DNA from: Candidatus Borkfalkia avistercoris
GTDB lineage: Bacteria; Bacillota; Clostridia; Christensenellales; Borkfalkiaceae
Length of the DNA stretch: 39,660 nt
Reading direction: 5' to 3'
Assembly: GCA_019115995.1 (NCBI GenBank)
Contig: DXCL01000043.1
Coordinates: 1-39,660, forward strand
A model generated the notes under the pieces. The model had not been told where the DNA came from. It did not search any database and saw nothing but the letters and a program-made list of their open reading frames with translations. Within the stretch, counting starts at the first letter, position 1. Each line of letters opens with the position of its first letter. The position numbers and the translations under genes were made by a program. Of this stretch, positions 15,818 through 23,421 are shown one piece after another.

Positions 15818-15846
15818 ATTCTAACATACGTCCGCGAGCTTGTCAA
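15818..15846 (-). promoter_or_regulatory. Promoter of the sulfite reductase-hem operon
   Basis: On the minus strand, TTGACA (15841-15846), 17 bp and TAGAAT (15818-15823) lie about 50 bp before the ATG at 15768. It is the only clear promoter for the seven genes down to hemL. Confidence 0.75.
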
Positions 15847-15941
15847 CAGTTGCCGAAAAATCCTCTATTCCTTCTCAAAAACTGCCGAAACCGTGCGCCG
15901 CGAAACCGCGCTTTCCGCGCAACAACGAACCTTTGTTGTTT

Positions 15942-16595
15942 TTATTCGGAAAGCAAAATTTTTTTCAGCTCCGAAAAATCGCTCGCAAAGCGCTGCGCGC
16001 CCGCCGCGACAAGCTCCGCCTTCGGACGGTAGCCCCACAGCACGCTCACCTGAAACAGCCCCGCGTTCTTTGCCGTCTGCACGTCCGTCTCGCCGTCGCC
16101 GACGAACGCCGCGTCTTCGGGCGGCACGCCGATCTCGCGAAGCGTCATCAGCGTAGACGCGGGATCGGGCTTGACGGGTATGCCGTCTCGGTTGCCGAAG
16201 ATCACGGAAAAGCCAAACGGCTTCAAGATCGTCGCGTTGAGCTCGTCTGCCGCCCGCTGCGACTTGTTTGTAACGATCGCCAGCCGCATGCCCGCCTCTT
16301 TGAGCGCCGTCAGGCATTCGGCCTCCCCGGGAAAGAGCTTCGTGCGCTCGTTCTTGCAGGCAAAATGCACGGGGCAATATACGTTTTTATAAAAATACTC
16401 CGCTTCCCCCCTCCTTTCTTCGGGCAGGGCGCGGCTCGCGAACATGAGTCCGCCGTTGCCCACGTACCGCCGCGTCTGCTCCAACGTGATCTCGGGGCAG
16501 CCGAATTTTCTGAGCGCCTCGTTCATGCAGGCGTTGAGGTCGGGGAGCGTGTCGAGCACGGTTCCGTCCAGATCGAATATGACCGCTTTCAGCAT
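15942..16595 (-). CDS. HAD-family phosphatase, phosphoglycolate-phosphatase-like
   Basis: This 217-residue haloacid-dehalogenase hydrolase has all four motifs: FDLDGTVLDT with nucleophile D8 and acid D10, VTNKSQ (motif II Thr), a Lys in KPDPAS (motif III), and FVGDGETDVQTAKNAG (motif IV acids). The helical cap between motifs I and II is that of the Gph/PGP subfamily. Likely substrates are small phosphate esters such as 2-phosphoglycolate; the true one is unknown. AAAGGA lies 7 bases before the ATG. A strong hairpin sits immediately upstream of that ribosome binding site, after the argS stop, so the two genes may be cotranscribed with separate control. Confidence 0.88.
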   Translation of the reverse strand: MLKAVIFDLDGTVLDTLPDLNACMNEALRKFGCPEITLEQTRRYVGNGGLMFASRALPEERRGEAEYFYKNVYCPVHFACKNERTKLFPGEAECLTALKEAGMRLAIVTNKSQRAADELNATILKPFGFSVIFGNRDGIPVKPDPASTLMTLREIGVPPEDAAFVGDGETDVQTAKNAGLFQVSVLWGYRPKAELVAAGAQRFASDFSELKKILLSE

Positions 16596-16611
16596 ATGAT
16601 TTCCTTTATCC

Positions 16612-16651
16612 GCCCGTTTGCCGAACGCTTGCAGGCGTCCGGCAAACGGGC
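16612..16651 (-). other. 17-bp hairpin between argS and the HAD gene
   Basis: Outer arms GCCCGTTTGCCG/CGGCAAACGGGC and inner arms ACGC/GCGT surround a 6-nt loop. In the minus-strand RNA the one odd pair is G-U, giving an unbroken 17-bp stem; on the plus strand it would be A-C. No T-run follows, and the HAD ribosome binding site begins within about 10 nt. Confidence 0.7.
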
Positions 16652-16670
16652 TCTTTTGTAAAGATCCTTC

Positions 16671-18356
16671 TTACATTTTTTCCGGCACGCCGATGCCGAG
16701 AAGGGAGAGCGCGTTTTTCAGCGTGATGAGCGTCGCCTCCGTCAGCGCGAGGCGGAAATTCCTTTCCTTTTCTTCGGCGTTGAGGATCTTGCAGTCGAAA
16801 TAAAATTTATTGTACTTCTGCGCGAGGTCGACCGCATAGCGGGCAATAAAGCAGGGCTCGTACTTTTCGAGCGCGTCTTTGAGCGTTGCGGGAAATTCGG
16901 AAAGCTGTTTGACGAGTTCGAATTCCTGCGGCAGCACCTGCCCGATCGCAAAATCCTTCGCCGTGCCACCCTTGGCCAGAACGCTGTTCGCGCGGGCGCA
17001 CGTGTACTGCACATAGCAGCTCGTTTCCCCTTCAAAATTGAGGACTTTATCGTAAGAAAAGGTGATGTCTTTGATCTTATTGTTGTAGAGCGCGCCGAAG
17101 ATCACCGCGCCCACGCCCACCGTTTTTGCGATCTCCTCCTTATTTTCGAGAGAAGGGTTCTTTTCGGTGATGATCGCCAGCGCCTTTTCGATACATTTTT
17201 GGATAACGTCTTCCAGATACACGACCCTGCCCTTGCGCGTAGACATCGACCCGTCTTCCAAAGAGACCATGCCGAAGGCGACGTGCACGAGATCTTTCGC
17301 CCATTCCTTGCCCATGAGCTCCAACACTTTGAAGAATTGCTTGAAGTGCAGGTTCTGCTGATAGGCGACGACGTACAGGCACTTATAAAAATCGTAAGTG
17401 TTTTTGCGGTAGATGGCGGCGGCGATGTCGCGCGTGGCGTACAGAGAGGCGCCGTCCGAGCGGAGAATGATGCAGGGCGGCATGCCGTATTTTTCGAGGT
17501 CGACGATCTTTGCGCCCTCGCTCTCCACCAAAAGACCCTTTTCGTTCAGCTCGTCGATGACGGGCTGCATCTTGTCGTTATAAAAGCTTTCGCCCGCCCA
17601 GCTGTCGAAATGCACGTTCAAAAGATCGTATATCTTGCCTACGTCTTTTAAGGTAAGCTCCTTGAACCATTCGAAGAGGGCGACGCTCTCCTCGTCTTTA
17701 TCCTCTATTTTTTTGAAAAAGGCGCGCGCCTCGTCGTTGAGGGAATCGTCCTTTTCCGCCTCTTCGTGAAAGCGCACGTACAGCGCGTTGAGCGCGCGCA
17801 GGCCGCCCTTTTCGATGTCTTCCTTCTTTCCCCAGCGCTTATAGGCGGAGATCAGCTTTCCGAACTGGGTGCCGTAGTCGCCGAGATGGTTGATGCCTAC
17901 GGGCGTATATCCCAAAAACTTGTGCAGTTTATAGAGCGCGCTGCCCAGAACGGTCGTGGAAAGGTGCCCGATATGAAAGGGCTTTGCGATGTTTACGGAG
18001 GAATAGTCTATGCAGACCGTTTTTCCTTTCCCCTCGTCGGAAGCGCCGTATTTCTCCCGCTCGGTAAGGACGCGCCCGAGCGTCTCCTTCGCCCAGAACG
18101 CGCGGTCGATCTTAAAGTTTACGTAGCCGTTCACCGCGGAAACCTCCGAAACGAGCGGATCGTCCGCGGGATAGGCGCTCTTTATGTCCTCCGCGATGAG
18201 CGCGGGCGCCTTGCGCATCGTTTTTGCCAGCTTGAAGCAGGGCAGCGCAAAATCCCCCATCTCCGTGTTGGGAGGGAGCGCGAGCATAGAATAAATTTCC
18301 TCTTCGGAAAGTTCGCCCGCCTTGATATTGGCGGCAATGTGTCTTTTAAAATCCAT
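16671..18356 (-). CDS. argS: Arginyl-tRNA synthetase
   Basis: This class I aminoacyl-tRNA synthetase (561 residues, typical) charges tRNA-Arg. The N-terminal Add-1 domain runs about 1-110. DYSSVNIAKPFHIGHLSTTVLG contains the HIGH motif, YATRDIAAAIYR lies in the connective region, MSTRKGRVVYLED takes the place of KMSKS, and the C-terminal anticodon-binding helices end at KNALSLLGIGVPEKM. AGAGG lies 7 bases before the ATG at 18356, with a good promoter just upstream. Possibly cotranscribed with the HAD gene. Confidence 0.97.
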   Translation of the reverse strand: MDFKRHIAANIKAGELSEEEIYSMLALPPNTEMGDFALPCFKLAKTMRKAPALIAEDIKSAYPADDPLVSEVSAVNGYVNFKIDRAFWAKETLGRVLTEREKYGASDEGKGKTVCIDYSSVNIAKPFHIGHLSTTVLGSALYKLHKFLGYTPVGINHLGDYGTQFGKLISAYKRWGKKEDIEKGGLRALNALYVRFHEEAEKDDSLNDEARAFFKKIEDKDEESVALFEWFKELTLKDVGKIYDLLNVHFDSWAGESFYNDKMQPVIDELNEKGLLVESEGAKIVDLEKYGMPPCIILRSDGASLYATRDIAAAIYRKNTYDFYKCLYVVAYQQNLHFKQFFKVLELMGKEWAKDLVHVAFGMVSLEDGSMSTRKGRVVYLEDVIQKCIEKALAIITEKNPSLENKEEIAKTVGVGAVIFGALYNNKIKDITFSYDKVLNFEGETSCYVQYTCARANSVLAKGGTAKDFAIGQVLPQEFELVKQLSEFPATLKDALEKYEPCFIARYAVDLAQKYNKFYFDCKILNAEEKERNFRLALTEATLITLKNALSLLGIGVPEKM

Positions 18357-18385
18357 ACAGACCTCTATACGATATACTCCCGATT

Positions 18386-18414
18386 AGTGTAGCATATTTT
18401 CATGATTTTGACAA
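18386..18414 (-). promoter_or_regulatory. argS promoter
   Basis: On the minus strand, TTGTCA (18409-18414), 17 bp and TACACT (18386-18391) place the start point about 20 bp before the argS ATG. No T-box precedes argS. Confidence 0.7.
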
Positions 18415-18443
18415 CTTTTTCGCCTTTTGCCCGCCCTTTTATT

Positions 18444-18471
18444 TTGATTATTTGAAAATTTGTATTATAAT
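18444..18471 (+). promoter_or_regulatory. ychF promoter
   Basis: TTGATT (18444-18449), 16 bp and TATAAT (18466-18471). The transcript would have a leader of about 125 nt before the ATG at 18603, containing several inverted repeats. Confidence 0.65.
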
Positions 18472-18602
18472 ATAGCCTGTTCACGACAAACCGGCGCGGC
18501 ACGGCGGGCGATATATGCCGCGCACCATATTTTAAAATATCGGAAAACAGCAAAACATCGGGCAAACGGCGCTGCGATGTTTGCGCGAAGGAGTGCTTTT
18601 TT

Positions 18603-19700
18603 ATGAAATTAGGCGTTGTGGGCCTTCCCAATGTAGGAAAATCTACGCTTTTCAATGCGATCACGCACGCGGGCGCGGAGGCCGCGAACTATCCCTTTTG
18701 CACCATCGAACCCAACGTGGGCGTGGTAGCCGTGCCGGACGAACGGCTCGACAAGCTCGCGGCGCTTTACGACAGCAAGAAGGTTACCCCCGCCGTCATC
18801 GAATTCGTAGACATCGCGGGGCTTGTAAAAGGCGCCTCCAAGGGCGAAGGCCTGGGGAACAAATTTCTCTCCCATATCCGCGAAGTAGACGCGATCGTGC
18901 ACGTCGTGCGGTGTTTTGACGACGAAAACGTAACGCACGTGGAAAACACGGTCGACCCCGTGCGGGATATTACGACCATCAACCTCGAACTTATCCTCGC
19001 CGACATGGAAACGGTGCAAAAGCGGCTCGACCGCGCCAAAAACTCCGCCAAGGGCGGAGACAAAAAATTCCTCGCCGAAGCGGAATTTTTGCAGAGGGTG
19101 CTCGATCACCTCGGCAAGGAACAGTGCGCGCGCACGATGAAGCTTTCCGACGAGGAAAAGGAGCAGATGCGGGATCTGTTCCTGCTCACCTCCAAGCCCG
19201 TCATTTATGCCGCGAATATTTCCGAAAAAGACATGGGCAAGCCCGACGCCGAACTCCCCTATGTGAAAGCGGTGGAAGCGTTTGCCGAAAAGGAAGGTTC
19301 GGAAGTGCTCGTGATCTGCGCAAAGACGGAGGAGGAACTCTCGCAGCTCCCCGCAGACGAGGCGCAGATGTTCCTCGAAGAGCTGGGATTAAAGGAGAGC
19401 GGGCTCGACCGCCTCATCAAAAAATCTTATTCCCTCTTGGGGCTCATCAGCTACCTGACGGCGGGCGAAAAGGAAACGCGCGCCTGGACGATCGCTAAGG
19501 GCACCAAGGCGCCGCAGGCGGCGGGCAAAATTCACACCGACTTTGAAAAGGGCTTTATCCGCGCGGAAGTCGTAGACTATGAAACGCTTTTGGAATGCGG
19601 CAGCTACAACGCCGCCAAGGAAAAGGGCAAGGTGCGCTCCGAAGGCAAAGACTATGTGATGAAAGACGGCGACGTTGTGCTGTTCCGCTTCAACGTATAA
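18603..19700 (+). CDS. ychF: Ribosome-binding ATPase YchF (Obg-family P-loop protein)
   Basis: The 365-residue TRAFAC-class protein hydrolyses ATP rather than GTP and binds ribosomes; in other bacteria it is tied to the oxidative stress response. G1 is GLPNVGKST (7-15). The switch region NYPFCTIEPNVG, G3 DIAGLVKGASKGEGLGNKFL, the NxxE-type G4 motif (YAANISEKD) that distinguishes YchF from true GTPases, a coiled-coil arm in the middle, and the C-terminal TGS domain with SEGKDYVMKDGDVVLFRFNV are all there. GAAGGAG lies 9 bases before the ATG. Monocistronic, with its own promoter and terminator. Confidence 0.97.
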   Translation: MKLGVVGLPNVGKSTLFNAITHAGAEAANYPFCTIEPNVGVVAVPDERLDKLAALYDSKKVTPAVIEFVDIAGLVKGASKGEGLGNKFLSHIREVDAIVHVVRCFDDENVTHVENTVDPVRDITTINLELILADMETVQKRLDRAKNSAKGGDKKFLAEAEFLQRVLDHLGKEQCARTMKLSDEEKEQMRDLFLLTSKPVIYAANISEKDMGKPDAELPYVKAVEAFAEKEGSEVLVICAKTEEELSQLPADEAQMFLEELGLKESGLDRLIKKSYSLLGLISYLTAGEKETRAWTIAKGTKAPQAAGKIHTDFEKGFIRAEVVDYETLLECGSYNAAKEKGKVRSEGKDYVMKDGDVVLFRFNV

Positions 19701-19725
19701 AATCAAAGACGAGATCAATGAAAAT

Positions 19726-19761
19726 GCGCGCCCCGCGAAACGTGCGGGGCGTGCGTTTTTT
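19726..19761 (+). terminator. ychF terminator
   Basis: GCGCGCCCCGC (19726-19736) pairs with 19744-19754, one wobble, followed by seven T. Confidence 0.8.
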
Positions 19762-19851
19762 CTGATTCCGCCGCCTCGCCGTTTTTTTTAATTTGCCAAA
19801 AAATGAAAGTAAAAAAATTGTCGGGGCGTGCGGTTATCGTTTTCGAAAGTA

Positions 19852-19880
19852 TTGCGTTCGGGGACGCTTTTTGATATAAT
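19852..19880 (+). promoter_or_regulatory. Promoter of the SGNH hydrolase gene
   Basis: TTGCGT (19852-19857), 17 bp and TATAAT (19875-19880), about 40 bp before the start codon. Confidence 0.6.
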
Positions 19881-19921
19881 AAAGCCGAAACGGTAAAGCA
19901 TCGGCTCGGGGAGATGTAAAA

Positions 19922-20980
19922 ATGGATATCAGGCAGATCGATAAAAATTTTTTGCAGGACGGCAGATTTGACGCGGAGAAAATAAAATTCTACGACGTAA
20001 CGGAAAAGCCGTTCGCGCTTTACGGCGTCTTTTATGACGAGGGGCGCGGCTGTTTTTTGCGCATGCCCGCAGAGACCGCTGCGGCAGTCAGCGAGGGCGT
20101 CGCCGCGCTGACTGCCAACACGGCGGGCGGCAGGGTGCGCTTTTCGACCGATTCGGAACAGATCGTGCTGTACGTGCGCTACCGCGATCTGTGCAGGATG
20201 TCGCATATGCCGCTATCGGGGAGCGGCGGCTTCTCTCTGTGTGAAAACACGCCGGGAGGGGAAAAGTTTATCTGCACCGTGCGGCCGGAATGGACGGATG
20301 AAAAAGGCTTTGTCCGCAGCGCGGCGCTTGCGGGCGGTATGCGCGATTACACGCTTTATTTCCCGCTCTACAATGAGGTTTGCGAACTTGCGCTCGGTTT
20401 CGATCGTTCGGCTTCGGTCAGGGGCGGCCTTGCGTACCGCGATGTAAAGCCGATATTGTATTACGGCTCGTCGATCACGCAGGGCGGGTGCGCTTCCCGT
20501 CCCGATCACGCTTATCAGGCGCTCATTTCCAAGAAAAACAACGTCGATTTCATAAACCTCGGTTTTTCCGGAAATGCGCTGGGAGAGCGGACAATGGCGC
20601 GGTATCTGGCAGGAATCGCGTGCAGCGTTGCAGTCATCGACTACGACCACAACGCTCCCGATGCGCAGCATTTGGCGGCGACGCACGGAGAGTTGTTCAG
20701 AATTTTCCGAGAAACACAGCCCGACGTGCCCGTGGTTTTTATCACCAAACCTGATCCGGAGAGGGATGCGGAAGGAGGCGAACGGCGCGAAATCATTCGG
20801 GAAACGTATCGCAAGGCCGTTGCCGAAGGAGATAAAAACGTTCTATTTATCGATGGGAGCGGGCTGTTCGGGGATTTGCACGAGGAATGTACGGTGGACG
20901 GCTGTCATCCGAACGACCTGGGGTTTTACCGCATGTCGGAGGTCATCGGCAAAGCGGTCGATGCCGCATTGAAAATTTAA
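19922..20980 (+). CDS. SGNH/GDSL hydrolase family protein
   Basis: The 352-residue protein has a beta-rich N-terminal domain (about 1-170) and a C-terminal SGNH esterase domain. Block I is YGSSITQGG with nucleophile S184; block III is LGFSGNALGE with the oxyanion Asn; block V is DGCHPNDLGFY with D326 and H329. This two-domain layout is seen in SGNH hydrolases acting on carbohydrate esters such as acetylated glycans, so deacetylation of a sugar or polysaccharide is plausible. No signal peptide is visible, so it is cytoplasmic. GGGGAG precedes the ATG by 9 bases. It stands alone with its own promoter. Confidence 0.85.
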   Translation: MDIRQIDKNFLQDGRFDAEKIKFYDVTEKPFALYGVFYDEGRGCFLRMPAETAAAVSEGVAALTANTAGGRVRFSTDSEQIVLYVRYRDLCRMSHMPLSGSGGFSLCENTPGGEKFICTVRPEWTDEKGFVRSAALAGGMRDYTLYFPLYNEVCELALGFDRSASVRGGLAYRDVKPILYYGSSITQGGCASRPDHAYQALISKKNNVDFINLGFSGNALGERTMARYLAGIACSVAVIDYDHNAPDAQHLAATHGELFRIFRETQPDVPVVFITKPDPERDAEGGERREIIRETYRKAVAEGDKNVLFIDGSGLFGDLHEECTVDGCHPNDLGFYRMSEVIGKAVDAALKI

Positions 20981-21011
20981 GCGGAGAATTTAAATGACGT
21001 AACCAAATCGT

Positions 21012-21038
21012 GGTAACCGTACGGTGAGACGGATTACC
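21012..21038 (+). other. Imperfect hairpin after the SGNH hydrolase gene
   Basis: GGTAA-CCGT (21012-21020) pairs with ACGG-a-TTACC (21029-21038) with one bulged A and an 8-nt loop. No T-run follows. The rest of 20981-21119 shows nothing else that I can identify. Confidence 0.35.
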
Positions 21039-21119
21039 GCGATTGATCCGACAAGCGCGTTTCCTTCGGCGGATAAAAGATTTTGGTAAAAAAAATTTAA
21101 ATAAAGTGCCTTTCTATCG

Positions 21120-21148
21120 TTGACATTCATACATATATCCTGTATAAT
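21120..21148 (+). promoter_or_regulatory. Consensus promoter ahead of the ABC pseudogene leader
   Basis: TTGACA (21120-21125), 17 bp and TATAAT (21143-21148). The predicted start is near 21155, 183 bp before the pseudogene ATG. Confidence 0.8.
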
Positions 21149-21154
21149 CTCGTC

Positions 21155-21286
21155 TGTTCGATCCGACGGATCGGCAAAATTCCAAAAACTATGTGTTTAT
21201 CGGAAAACTTACGGCCGCAGCCGCAACGGTTGATAAGATACGGGTGCGCCCGATTGTGTAAAAGCGATCGGGCGCGCCCTTTTTTC
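21155..21286 (+). ncRNA. Attenuator-like leader RNA ending in a terminator
   Basis: From the promoter to a strong terminator the sequence could form a roughly 130-nt structured RNA. A 6-7 bp hairpin with GAC triloop (CGATCC/GGATCG) opens it; in the middle CGGC-CGCA-GCCG sits inside CTTA/TAAG. I do not recognise a known riboswitch or T-box class. A frame of 45 codons starts at ATG 21191, runs through the terminator and stops at 21328 inside the Shine-Dalgarno of the following gene, but it has no ribosome binding site of its own. Such a leader ahead of an exporter suggests antibiotic- or ligand-dependent attenuation, or simply a small RNA. Confidence 0.45.
21240..21286 (+). terminator. Terminator inside the ABC leader
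   Basis: GGGTGCGCCCGAT pairs with ATCGGGCGCGCCC (13 pairs, one U-G) around a 12-nt loop, followed by TTTTTT. It lies about 55 bp before the pseudogene ATG, where only an attenuator or the end of a small RNA would be expected. Confidence 0.8.
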
Positions 21287-21337
21287 ATGTTTTCCGTAAA
21301 CATTTTACATATAAGATCTGTTTTATAAGGAGTATGT

Positions 21338-21714
21338 ATGAGACTGATTTTACGATTCTTGAAGCCGCATTGGAAGCTCTGCGTTCTCACCGTCTTCCTG
21401 CTCATTGTAGACGTAGCGGGCGCGCTCATCATTCCCACGCTCGCGGCGCAAATGCTCCGCGAGGGCGAAGCCGGCGTTGCGATGCAGACGTTGATCTATA
21501 CGGCGATCGCTATGGCGGTCGCGGCGGTCATATCGGGCGCAGGCGGCATTTTGAGCGGTTATACCTGCGCGGCGCTCGTCGCGCGCACCGCCTTTCGACC
21601 ATTCGCGACGCGAACTGTATACTCTTTATGGAAAACGGCAATATCAACGAACAGGGCACGCACCGCGAACTTTTGGCGAAGGGAGGCGCGTATGCGGCGC
21701 TCTACAACAGCTAA
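21338..21714 (+). pseudogene. Internally deleted ABC exporter (multidrug type)
   Basis: The frame from ATG 21338 (AAGGAG five bases upstream) reads as the start of an ABC exporter: [13 protein letters not shown], a first transmembrane helix ([20 protein letters not shown]) and a second ([21 protein letters not shown]) up to CAALVAR near 21585. The next frame then gives [20 protein letters not shown] and ...[19 protein letters not shown], the switch-histidine region and end of an ABC ATPase domain, stopping at 21714. About 450-500 residues in between, including Walker A, signature and Walker B, are gone, and the two parts are out of frame. Original could be one exporter or the first and last parts of a two-gene heterodimer. 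No function can remain. Confidence 0.85.
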
Positions 21715-21756
21715 TTTGCCTAAGTTTAACAAAATAAACATAAACCGTTTGATTTG

Positions 21757-21784
21757 TTAACATAATCGGGGTGTACACTATTCT
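21757..21784 (+). promoter_or_regulatory. Possible promoter of the HtrA-like gene
   Basis: TTAACA (21757-21762), 16 bp and TATTCT (21779-21784). The start would be just before AAAGGAGGT, giving a leader of about 15 nt. Confidence 0.4.
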
Positions 21785-21805
21785 TATATGAAAGGAGGTC
21801 TTTCC

Positions 21806-23338
21806 ATGAAACGGGCAACAAAAGCGTTGTTAACTCTCATTGCCGCCGCCGTTCTCGCATTTTCTTTGCTTCTCGCAACGGCGTGCTCCTCTTCCGATCC
21901 GGAACAGACGGAGCAGACAGAGCTGACGGAACAGACGGAACAGACGGCAATCTATGTAACGTCTATCGAAAAGACGGGCACGAACGGTACGGACGATATT
22001 TATACCATCACCTATTCCGACGGGACGACGAGCACTTTTACCGTATCCAACGGCTCGGACGGAGAAGACGTTTCCATCAACGACATCTACGAGCAATATA
22101 AGGAAACGACGGGCACGGACATCTCTTTTGCGGATTTTCTCAAACAGTACCTGACCGTGAGCGACCAGACGACGGCACTCGCCGTGAACAGCTGCCTGCT
22201 CTCCTCCATGAAGATCTATTCGGAGTTCGTGCAGACGTCGCAGTCCTTCGACCCCTATTACGGCGTCGTTTCCTCTTCGAACACGGCGATCTCCACAGGT
22301 TCTGCCGTCATTTACAGCATGGCCGCGGACGGATATACCTATATCGTGACGAACTATCACGTGGTATACAATAAGAACGCGGACGCGGAAAAGAACGGCG
22401 GCTCGAAACTTGCCCGCAAAATATACGGGTACCTGTACGGCAGCGAAAACACGCCCTCTACGACCGACAGCGACAACGACAATCAGGCGGACACCGACAG
22501 CGACGGCTACACCCTCTACGATTACGGCAGTTATGCCATCGAACTCGAATACGTGGGCGGCTCAGTCACCTCCGACATCGCCGTGCTGCGCGCCGAAACG
22601 GAAGACATTGCGGCGATCAACGCCGACGCCAAGGCGGTCACTCTTGCAAGCGATTATCATGTGGGCGAAACGGCGATCGCCATCGGCAACCCCGAGGGCA
22701 ATGGGCTGAGCGTCACACAGGGCGTGATCAGCACCGAAAACGAACAGATCACGCTCGACATCGACGGTACGACCCGCTCCTACCGTTCCCTGCGCATCGA
22801 TACCCCGCTTTATGAAGGCAATTCGGGCGGCGGGCTGTTCAATGCAGACGGAGAACTCATCGGCATCACCAACGCGGGCAATTCGGAAGATCAGAACATC
22901 AACTATGCCGTTCCACTCGAAATCGTGAAAGGCACGGTGGAAAATATCCTGCATTATTACAACGACGGAGACAGCAGCACCACCGGCGCATACAAGATCA
23001 CGCTGGGCGTTACGGTCACGACGCAAAACTCGAAATATGTTTACGACGCCTCTTCCGGATACGGCAGCGTACAGGAGGAAGTCATCGTAAATTCGGTAAC
23101 GGCGGGCTCCATCGCGGAAACGCTGGGGCTGCAAGCAAACGACAAGATCGTTTCCCTTTTCATCAACGATACGGAATACACGATAAACCGCTCCTTCCGG
23201 ATCTCCGACCTGATCCTCACCATGCGCGAAAACGACACCATCAAAGTCAAATACGCGAGGACGGAAAACGGCGAAACGGCGGAGCACACCTCAGAAGGTT
23301 ACCCCCTTGCGAGGACAGATCTTGTTCAGCTCGATTGA
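21806..23338 (+). CDS. HtrA/DegP-like trypsin-family serine protease, lipoprotein
   Basis: The 510-residue exported protease has a lipoprotein signal peptide (MKRATKALLT, hydrophobic stretch, cleavage before C27 in ATAC-SSS), a short EQT-rich spacer (33-47), a small beta domain (about 48-85), and the trypsin-like domain (about 160-390) with H185 in TNYHVV, D257 in TSDIAVLR and S340 in EGNSGGGLF. A C-terminal PDZ-like region (about 395-490) contains GSIAETLGLQANDKIVS. A Ser/Asp-rich insertion between His and Asp (about 219-234) reads like a calcium-loop DxDxDG. AAAGGAGGT sets the start at 21806; the ATG at 21788 is upstream of that signal. Likely role: surface protein quality control or processing. 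Confidence 0.9.
   Translation: MKRATKALLTLIAAAVLAFSLLLATACSSSDPEQTEQTELTEQTEQTAIYVTSIEKTGTNGTDDIYTITYSDGTTSTFTVSNGSDGEDVSINDIYEQYKETTGTDISFADFLKQYLTVSDQTTALAVNSCLLSSMKIYSEFVQTSQSFDPYYGVVSSSNTAISTGSAVIYSMAADGYTYIVTNYHVVYNKNADAEKNGGSKLARKIYGYLYGSENTPSTTDSDNDNQADTDSDGYTLYDYGSYAIELEYVGGSVTSDIAVLRAETEDIAAINADAKAVTLASDYHVGETAIAIGNPEGNGLSVTQGVISTENEQITLDIDGTTRSYRSLRIDTPLYEGNSGGGLFNADGELIGITNAGNSEDQNINYAVPLEIVKGTVENILHYYNDGDSSTTGAYKITLGVTVTTQNSKYVYDASSGYGSVQEEVIVNSVTAGSIAETLGLQANDKIVSLFINDTEYTINRSFRISDLILTMRENDTIKVKYARTENGETAEHTSEGYPLARTDLVQLD
21902..21946 (+). repeat. Five 9-bp tandem repeats coding Glu-Gln/Leu-Thr
   Basis: Five consecutive units related to GAACAGACG encode EQT-EQT-ELT-EQT-EQT just after the lipidated cysteine. 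They form a flexible linker whose copy number could vary by slippage without frameshift. Confidence 0.85.
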
Positions 23339-23368
23339 CCCCTCGCTTCCATACATTTCACCCTAGAC

Positions 23369-23413
23369 CAACGGCCGCGGAGCAATGCTCCGCGGCCGTT
23401 GACCGTTTTTCCC
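23369..23413. terminator. Terminator between convergent protease and phosphatase genes
   Basis: A perfect 15-bp inverted repeat with a 3-nt loop (CAACGGCCGCGGAGC at 23369-23383, its complement at 23387-23401) is followed by ACCGTTTTT on the plus strand. It could also stop the opposing transcript. Confidence 0.7.
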
Positions 23414-23421
23414 GTTTTCAA

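Noticed and set aside
21338-21760. Small two-helix membrane protein of 140 residues
   Set aside because: The end of this frame is nonsense, while the overlapping frame encodes a clear ABC ATPase C-terminus; a deleted exporter explains both.
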